61,110 nucleotides of DNA from Candidatus Kuenenia stuttgartensis (GTDB lineage Bacteria; Planctomycetota; Planctomycetia; Isosphaerales; Isosphaeraceae): contig CAMBEP010000028.1 of NCBI GenBank assembly GCA_945865635.1, forward strand, positions 1 to 61,110, read 5' to 3'. Position 1 is the stretch's first letter; the number at the start of each line of letters is the position of its first letter. Below are positions 55,329 to 61,110 of this stretch, piece after piece. Below the pieces are notes generated by a model. That model was not told where the DNA came from and ran no database searches. It saw nothing but the letters and a program-made list of their open reading frames with translations. Position numbers and translations under genes: made by a program.

Positions 55329-58300
55329 TCATTTCAATGTTGAGAGATATTCCACAACGTCACGAATCTCTTGCCTGCTGAGCTTCTGGATCAAGTCGCC
55401 AGGCATGGCTGAAATGCCCTTGGCCCGCTCCTCAATCTCTTTGGTCGGCACAGCGATGATTTTCGTGTCAGCCGTGACCACAATGATTTCATCGGCGGTT
55501 TCTTTTCGCAACACGCCTGCAACCAGAGTCCCGTCCTTCAATGCAAGCACTACGGATTGAAATCCGTCGGCAATTTTTGCGTTGGGAGTAACAATCGATT
55601 CCAACAAGGCTTGCCGGTCATATTTCTTGCCAATCCCATTGAGCTCAGGACCCACATTGCCTCCCTTGTCCCGAATGATATGGCATCTCATGCATGCGGC
55701 TGCCGCATTGTTTGCCACAATGATCTGGCCTTGATCGGCTCGTCCACCTTCCAGACATTCCACATAATTGGCAAGTAAGTCTGACTCCGATTTTGTGGCC
55801 TTATACGTCTTCAAAATCTTGGCCAGTTCGCCCTCAGGAAGGGCCTTGGCACGCACTTCCGCAGCGGCCAGCAAATCCAGTTGCAATTCAGGAGCGACAG
55901 ACTTTTTCGTCAGCTTGCCCAGCCATTGCGTCAGAACTGCATCTGAACCAGCGTCTTGCATCTGGCCGAGTGTTGAAAATGCCGATTGTTGTTCACGAAT
56001 TGTCGCCGATTTCAAGACGTCCTGAATCAGCTCCACGGCTCGTTTTGGTTCTAGGCTGGCCAGCATCCGGCGACCTTCAGCCCGAAACTCGGCGTCCCTG
56101 TCATTCACAGCCAGTTCCACCACGGCTGGCAACTGCTTGGCCTGCATGGCGTTCAAGGCCTTCAAGGCCTCTGTTCGAGACGATCCGCTCAGGGCCCCAT
56201 TGGCTGCCATCTTTTGCAATGCCACTGCGGCGTCCTGAATTTTCAATAAGCCAGCCGCCATTGCAGCCGCCTTTTGAACGTCTTGATTCTTGTCGCCAAT
56301 CAGGCTTGAAATACTGCCTTCAATCGCTTTTCGGGCCACCTCTGGCTCGCGTGCTTCAAGCGGACGCCAAACACCTACTACGGCGTCTCTCGCCTGTGGC
56401 TGATCCCACCTGGCCAGCTCTGTCAAGGCCCTGGACCGGAACTCCTCAGGAGCTTTTTCATTGCATGCAATTGCGACCAGCCGTTTGGCGGAATCCGGCC
56501 CACCAACACGTGTGTTGGCGGCAATCACACGTCGCAAAAGGGCGGGATCACGCATGGCTTGTTCCAGATTCAATGCTGCCAATGCGGGCATGGCCTCATT
56601 GATGGGCTGATCATTGATCGCCCGGGCCGCTTCCAAAGCGATAAACAGATCAGGGTCGTTCAGCAATTTGGCGACACTTGCCGCGCCGGTGCGCCTTAAT
56701 GCAACCACTGCGGTTTTACGCAAGGCAGGGCTCGGGTCGGCCAGCATCCCGGCCAGCACCGATTCATCATTGATCCGGCTCAAAGCCAAGGCATAGGCAT
56801 GCCGAAGCCAAGGGTCTTTGTCATTGGCCTCAGCCACAGCATTCCTTAATGCCATGGCCGCCGATTTTACGCCAATCTGCCCCAGCGCCTGGGCCGCCAA
56901 AAAACGGACACGGGCCGATTCATCCTTGAGCAATGCAATCAGGTCGACTGCCACAACCCCATTCTGGTCTCGCAGATCGCCCAATGTTTCGGCCACCTGG
57001 GCACGAATTTCGGCATTTCCATCTTTCAAAAGTCCCCGAAGTGGGGCAATGGCACTGGGGTCCTTGCGGGCGATCATCCCCACTCCCCAAATTCCATGCA
57101 GCCTTGCGATCAGCGATGGGCCACCATGAGCAGCAAAAATCAGCGCCACGCGACCGTCTTTGCCCTTGCCCACCAGGGCAAATTGGGCTTCCTGCCGCAC
57201 TCGCATGTCCGGATGATTGATCAGTGCGACCAGGTCCGTGACAGGCCTTTTGGAAAGGTCTTCGCCGATGAGTTTTGCGGTCTCTTTTAAATCATCTCGA
57301 TTGGCCATCTCCGGAAATGTCATTTTATAGAGGCGGCCCTTGCCCGGCTGGGCCCAACCGTCCACCCAGTCGCTCATGACCAGACCACCGTCAGGGGCAA
57401 AATCGACATCCGTAACACACATGCCCCAGATGTAATCCTCTGTGCTGCTCATCCGATATCCAGCCCCCTTGGGCTCTACCGTAAATGTGCGAACGCCTGA
57501 AAGCGCGTTGGAGCCTTTGAAGTCGGCCACAAAGAACTTGCCTTTATCGCGGCCACCCAGGCCCAGACCCGGGTTGTATGTCAGCCCAGATGGGCCATTG
57601 CCCAGATTGTCAATGGGTGGCACGATATAGGCCGCCTGGCCTTCAAATGGCGGATGCCACATTTTCTCGTTATTCCAAGGCCCACGGTCATTAAAGAACT
57701 GGTAGCCAATGCGCCAGCCGTGATCCGCCCCTTCGGTCAGATAAGTCACGCGGGCTTTGTCGCCGGAATCGCTGTTGTTGTCATGCGTAAAGAGATTTCC
57801 GAACTCGTCAAAAGCCAGTTCCTGAGGATTTCGCAGGCCATATGCAAAAATCTCCATGTTCGAACCGTCAAGTTCGCAACGCATCACACTGCCAGTATCT
57901 GGCAGGTTCAGGTGCTTGCCTTCCGGTGTTTTTACATTAATACCACGATCGCCGATACTGAAATACAATCGGCCGTCGGGACCGATCTTCAGACCATGAA
58001 GGTCGTGGCCCAAAAATCCGACATGGACCCCAAACCCGTCGAGCAAGGGCTTCCGGATATCAGACTTGCCATCGCCGTTGGTGTCCTTCAAGAGCCAGAG
58101 TTTTGGCAGGCAGGTGAAATAAACATCGCCCTTACGTGCCAGAACGCTGGCTCCCAACCCATCTTCAGGCTGCTTGAAGCCTTCGGCGAAGATGCTTGAG
58201 GAGTCATAAACTCCATCCCCATTCTTGTCTTCCAGCAGTCTCACACGTTCCTGCTCGACATTGTAGGTCGGGAAATCGTCTTTCAGATGTTTCTTGTACA

Positions 58301-58670
58301 TCGACACACGATCCGCCACTGTGCGACTGGCCAGGTCGTCTTCAAGCCAGTCCATGTGGCTGCGAATATCCGTAACACCCTTGTGATGGCGAAAGGTCTC
58401 TACCACATAAGCCCGGCCTTTTTCGTCGAAGCTGAAGGCGACTGGATTGGCCAGCATCGGCTCGGCGGCCATGAGTTGCATTTTGGCCCCGACCGGCAGT
58501 CGGAAGCGGGCGATGGCGTTTTTGCCTTCGTCCGAAGCCTCAGCCACCGGCGGGCGATATTGGTCGGTCACCTTCGGTACATCGGCTGCAAAGCCGGCCA
58601 GCCATGGTGCTGACAGGTATAGAAAGGATAGAAGCAGTTTCTTTCCGGCGAGTCGATTGAGCTTGGTCAT
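55329..58670 (-). CDS. PVC-type secreted dehydrogenase-like protein with HEAT repeats and cytochrome c domain
   Basis: 1113 residues. A signal peptide (about 10-30) leads into a beta-propeller of the PVC-type membrane-bound dehydrogenase family (AMLANPVAFSFDEKGRAYVVETF-like opening, then EDKNGDGVYD, GPDGRLYFSIGDRG, ELAFDEFGNLFTHDNNSD). The middle is an array of HEAT-like helical repeats (about 480-860), and the C-terminus is a cytochrome c domain with CMRCH near 995 and PELNGIGKKYDR, ending in a region with a distal Met. These proteins are abundant in Planctomycetes and are thought to act in oxidation of carbohydrates. The start at 58670 is chosen for its signal peptide. It converges with the secreted-protein cluster. 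Confidence 0.93.
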   Translation of the reverse strand: MTKLNRLAGKKLLLSFLYLSAPWLAGFAADVPKVTDQYRPPVAEASDEGKNAIARFRLPVGAKMQLMAAEPMLANPVAFSFDEKGRAYVVETFRHHKGVTDIRSHMDWLEDDLASRTVADRVSMYKKHLKDDFPTYNVEQERVRLLEDKNGDGVYDSSSIFAEGFKQPEDGLGASVLARKGDVYFTCLPKLWLLKDTNGDGKSDIRKPLLDGFGVHVGFLGHDLHGLKIGPDGRLYFSIGDRGINVKTPEGKHLNLPDTGSVMRCELDGSNMEIFAYGLRNPQELAFDEFGNLFTHDNNSDSGDKARVTYLTEGADHGWRIGYQFFNDRGPWNNEKMWHPPFEGQAAYIVPPIDNLGNGPSGLTYNPGLGLGGRDKGKFFVADFKGSNALSGVRTFTVEPKGAGYRMSSTEDYIWGMCVTDVDFAPDGGLVMSDWVDGWAQPGKGRLYKMTFPEMANRDDLKETAKLIGEDLSKRPVTDLVALINHPDMRVRQEAQFALVGKGKDGRVALIFAAHGGPSLIARLHGIWGVGMIARKDPSAIAPLRGLLKDGNAEIRAQVAETLGDLRDQNGVVAVDLIALLKDESARVRFLAAQALGQIGVKSAAMALRNAVAEANDKDPWLRHAYALALSRINDESVLAGMLADPSPALRKTAVVALRRTGAASVAKLLNDPDLFIALEAARAINDQPINEAMPALAALNLEQAMRDPALLRRVIAANTRVGGPDSAKRLVAIACNEKAPEEFRSRALTELARWDQPQARDAVVGVWRPLEAREPEVARKAIEGSISSLIGDKNQDVQKAAAMAAGLLKIQDAAVALQKMAANGALSGSSRTEALKALNAMQAKQLPAVVELAVNDRDAEFRAEGRRMLASLEPKRAVELIQDVLKSATIREQQSAFSTLGQMQDAGSDAVLTQWLGKLTKKSVAPELQLDLLAAAEVRAKALPEGELAKILKTYKATKSESDLLANYVECLEGGRADQGQIIVANNAAAACMRCHIIRDKGGNVGPELNGIGKKYDRQALLESIVTPNAKIADGFQSVVLALKDGTLVAGVLRKETADEIIVVTADTKIIAVPTKEIEERAKGISAMPGDLIQKLSRQEIRDVVEYLSTLK

Positions 58671-58873
58671 GGTTTGGATCTTCAGGTCTCGCATGTTTTC
58701 TGGATGATGCGTGAAGGGCAGTGGATGGTTTGCTCAAGAATAGATCAGGCAATTACCTTCCATCTTATCAGAACTGGAACAGATTGACCATCGTCTGGAT
58801 CTTTCGCCAGGACGGCCTCTGTCAATGGGCTCAAGTGTATTCTGAAAAATAGACGCTGGCCTTTTTTTGTAAT

Positions 58874-59145
58874 ATAGTCTGGGCGGCCACAAATGACACA
58901 TTCGGCATTTAAAAGGATGCCGGATGCATCATATGCGTGTAGCCGCTGGTTGAGCGCAGCGGCACCTTCCGGATTTGGATACGAAAAAAAATGCGGCTTG
59001 CACCCCGGCCGGAGTGCAAGAATTGTTGGTCGTGTCGTCGTCCGGTGGTGTCGTCGCTCGCGCTCATCAACCACCGGCTACAGGCTTTGATGCCTCCAGC
59101 ATTTTTTTCGATCAAAACATGTCGTTTAGGACCGCGAAGAGTATA
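58874..59145 (-). repeat. 272-bp palindromic repeat, copy B
   Basis: The same length as copy A (25195-25466) and, read on the minus strand, nearly identical to it along its whole length: the same ends (TATACTCTTCGCGGTC and TATAGTCTGGGCGGCC), both REP-like arms, the GATGCC-type hairpins and the central palindrome, here with one mismatch. Its left hairpin has decayed slightly (ATGCTGGAGGCAT). It lies between two minus-strand genes, 200 bases upstream of the PVC cytochrome gene and about 175 bases past the end of the next gene. No transposase is nearby. The remaining parts of this 650-base gap hold nothing recognised. Confidence 0.88.
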
Positions 59146-59320
59146 AAGCGTCAGTTCTCAGTAGAATGCGTATTATCTGCAAGATGGAGTGCTCTTTAAT
59201 GGAACGAAAGCTTAATGCTCATGAAACCAATTTCAGGCAGTCGCCTTTTTTTCAATGGGGCAGTTGCAAAACTGGTTTAGAGTCTTTTGATGGGGGCCTG
59301 ACTTCCGTGGGCGATCTGGG

Positions 59321-60709
59321 TTATGGAGCGATTTTGCAAAGGGTTGTCTCTTTGCTTCGAACCCAGCAGTTGGTGTTGTGAAGTGGGTGGCCAGGGCTGT
59401 CGATATGGATCTGCAATAGCGATTCTCGACCTGTATTGTCAAAATTCACGACCTTTGAGATCACCGTATCGTCAATTCGGTCGACAGCTTTTCGTTGCAA
59501 TGCCGCATTGCTAATGTCAAGGTCCTGATCGCGTTCCAGATAGTTTGCGAGGTCAAGCCTGTTCTTCCAGACGAGTGCGATATCTGTGGCTGTCACGCTG
59601 CTGCCAAGGGTTTGCAGGCCGGTCAGTTTTAATAATTTCTGGGTCTTTTTTGATTCGTCAGGTATGGCTCTGGTTGTCGCCATGGGCTTTTTCTTTGACT
59701 GGCCTGGCAGATTCAAGGGCGTATTGATCCGCTCCCTGATTTCAGGAATGGGCTTTTTGGTCTCTTGCCTTCGATAGCGAACGACCATCGTTTTGCTGAT
59801 CCAGCCGACGAAGTTCTGGTAGGGGCTTTGGTCATCGTCAATTCGGATCTTGAGCATCTCTTTGCCTTCCGTGAGCACTTGTGCGCTCTGGCCAGGCTCA
59901 AATTTTGCGGCCTGGTGCTTCAGTGCCAATTCTTCCAGCCGTTTGAGGGAATAATTCGAAGGCTTGAACATCAGGCTTTGGGCTTCGCTTTCCTCTTTCA
60001 ATAAATAAAGGATTTTCGATTTTGGGGTAACATAATCGCCGGCCTTAGGGGTGCCGAACATGATTTTGCCTGCGCCACTGCCGCCATCCCTGTCGGCCAC
60101 TGCATTCTGTTCTTCGGGGGTCAGAAAGCTTTTGGGCTTGGTGAGCATTTCTACAGTCACAGGCTCGCCTTCTTTATGCATTTCTTCGATCAGGCTCAGG
60201 CGTTCAAGTTCCATGGCTTCGCGGATATACTGCCGGTTGAGATTTTCAAATGCGCCTTTGGCCAATCGCTGACGGCCTTGCATATTCTTCATCTCGGCCA
60301 ATTCGTAATTTGCGAAATAAAGCGAGGCAGGGGTTGGTAGTGACGAGAATATTTGTTCGCTGATGAGGGCGAAATTCCCATTGGGTATTGTTAAAATGTT
60401 TCGATTTTCTGTGACATACGCCCTAAGCGAACTCCTGATATCGGATCTTAGCTCACTCAAGCCGCCGAGGTTTGCATTGAGTTTGGCACCATCAGCCCGC
60501 AACTTGGATTCAAGCATGTTGACTTTTGAGGTTTGAAGCGACTTCAAGCGGCGGATTTCGAGTCGCATTCGATCCGGATCGACAACATTCTGGTCGTTTC
60601 GGGGCCTGTTTTCCACATCTTGCGCGCCGAGCGGGTGGATGCTCCACAAGCAGAGCGAAGCCAAGACGAGAGTCGCGATCGACGGGTTCCTCAAAGCTGG
60701 ATGGATCAT
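59321..60709 (-). CDS. Secreted protein of unknown function
   Basis: 462 residues. A signal peptide (about 8-30, ending LGAQ) is followed by a helical region with a probable coiled coil (DPDRMRLEIRRLKSLQTSKVNMLESKLRADGAKLN), a middle part with several ELAEMKNMQGRQRLAKGAFENLNRQY-type helices, and a beta-rich C-terminal part with short basic Pro-rich stretches. No family is recognised. The start at 60709 places the signal peptide at the N-terminus. The 220 bases upstream hold its promoter region; nothing else was recognised there. Confidence 0.75.
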   Translation of the reverse strand: MIHPALRNPSIATLVLASLCLWSIHPLGAQDVENRPRNDQNVVDPDRMRLEIRRLKSLQTSKVNMLESKLRADGAKLNANLGGLSELRSDIRSSLRAYVTENRNILTIPNGNFALISEQIFSSLPTPASLYFANYELAEMKNMQGRQRLAKGAFENLNRQYIREAMELERLSLIEEMHKEGEPVTVEMLTKPKSFLTPEEQNAVADRDGGSGAGKIMFGTPKAGDYVTPKSKILYLLKEESEAQSLMFKPSNYSLKRLEELALKHQAAKFEPGQSAQVLTEGKEMLKIRIDDDQSPYQNFVGWISKTMVVRYRRQETKKPIPEIRERINTPLNLPGQSKKKPMATTRAIPDESKKTQKLLKLTGLQTLGSSVTATDIALVWKNRLDLANYLERDQDLDISNAALQRKAVDRIDDTVISKVVNFDNTGRESLLQIHIDSPGHPLHNTNCWVRSKETTLCKIAP

Positions 60710-60927
60710 TGCCGAGCTTGCTCCAAGGCATTCAGTCAAAAGATTTTATGGATTCACGTCCATGTTGGATAATACCGTATTGCCAGCGGATCGTCAAATT
60801 GCGAACCGGTTTCAGAATCTATCAGGAAAACGGTTTTAAAGTATTCTAAGAAACAGGCCAAGAATAACCTACTCAATTGGTGAGCCTTTTGGTGTACACA
60901 TGGTCCCCTGACCGGGCTCGCGCGATC

Positions 60928-60987
60928 TATAGTTGTCGCGGCCACACATGATACATCGTCTCAGAATGATGCCGGAGGCATCAAAGC
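60928..60987 (+). repeat. Repeat of the same family, copy D, interrupted
   Basis: The first 27 bases (from TATAGTTGTCGCGGCCA) are identical to the start of copy C at 37813. The hairpin GATGCC-GGA-GGCATC lies at 60968-60982. Five bases after it (AAAGC; actual sequence AAAG then C) the similarity to the other copies ends and an intron-like sequence begins. In the other copies the corresponding place continues with TGTAGCCGG. Confidence 0.8.
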
Positions 60988-61110
60988 GTGCGGTTCAAAG
61001 TGTGTGAAGTCAGAGAGGTGCAAGTCTTCTTCAGATGAAAGGTCCATCGTCTGTAGCCAAAGGTAACTGCGTCGCCGCGAGGCGGGGTGGGGAGCAACCA
61101 GCGGCGAAAC
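60988..61110 (+). mobile_element. 5' end of a probable group II intron (runs off the window)
   Basis: The sequence starts GTGCG, the consensus 5' end of group II introns (GUGYG), and continues with runs typical of intron domain I: GTGAAGTCAGAGAGGTGCAA, AGCCAAAGGTAACTG, GAGGCGGGGTGGGGAGCAAC. The window ends inside it, so the reverse transcriptase, the catalytic domain V and the 3' end cannot be seen. It lies directly after the hairpin of repeat copy D. The call rests on the 5' motif and on the general look of the sequence; a class cannot be fixed. Confidence 0.72.

Noticed and set aside
1..61110. tRNA, rRNA, CRISPR arrays, prophage or plasmid genes
   Set aside because: Intergenic stretches were read for cloverleaf, rRNA and regular repeat-spacer patterns and none was seen. 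No integrase, phage structural or replication-initiation gene is encoded. A tRNA scan could still reveal one that was missed.

Overview
The window looks like a chromosomal segment of a member of the Planctomycetota with moderate GC content. The evidence is the density of lineage-typical families: a DUF1549/DUF1553 surface cytochrome gene next to a DUF1501 gene, a very large PVC-type propeller/HEAT/cytochrome c protein, a TIGR03067-like protein, Tat-exported aldo/keto reductases with C-terminal cysteine clusters, a metalloprotease with an LEPR-XLL-like N-terminus, and many secreted or membrane proteins of unknown function. Genus cannot be decided from sequence alone. No rRNA, tRNA, CRISPR array or prophage was seen.

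Layout. 0-8 kb: the tail of an unknown gene ending in a REP hairpin, a PIG-L deacetylase, two small unknown genes, a DEAD-box helicase, then a minus-strand block with csrA, two tandem aldo/keto reductases and a membrane-anchored protein. 8-15.5 kb: housekeeping genes ispF, cysS, ruvC, a DUF255 thioredoxin-like protein with a DsbD-like tail, truB, and convergent miaA. 15.5-19 kb: a small gene with a strong terminator, a sulfotransferase-like gene and bifunctional hldE. 19-25 kb: two related coiled-coil envelope proteins facing a von Willebrand A protein, a TerC-type transporter and a SMI1/KNR4-like protein. 25-31 kb: a 272-bp palindromic repeat, a duplicated TIGR03067-like protein, a membrane protein, a third aldo/keto reductase, an alpha/beta hydrolase and RNase D. 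31-38 kb: an HlyD-type adaptor with an extreme glycine insertion, a metzincin protease, superoxide dismutase, a proline-rich lipoprotein and an RluA-type pseudouridine synthase. 38-48 kb: trpD and an HtrA protease in one operon, a DksA-like zinc-finger protein, the DUF1549/DUF1501 pair, an aminotransferase, and a possible vitamin-uptake pair (DUF6580-like and DUF4430-like). 48-61 kb: a three-gene cluster of large envelope proteins of unknown function, the PVC cytochrome, the second 272-bp repeat, a secreted protein, and a last repeat copy that is interrupted by what looks like the 5' end of a group II intron.

The most unusual content is the repeat family. Two long copies (272 bp, inverted relative to each other), one short copy (96 bp) and one interrupted copy share termini beginning TATA and a small GATGCC/GGCATC hairpin. 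The long copies also carry two inverted REP-like hairpins around a perfect 22-bp palindrome. In the interrupted copy the intron-like sequence starts five bases 3' of the hairpin, which resembles the target choice of hairpin-directed (IIC-type) group II introns. Second in interest are the uncharacterised envelope clusters at 19.0-23.4 kb and 48.4-55.3 kb.
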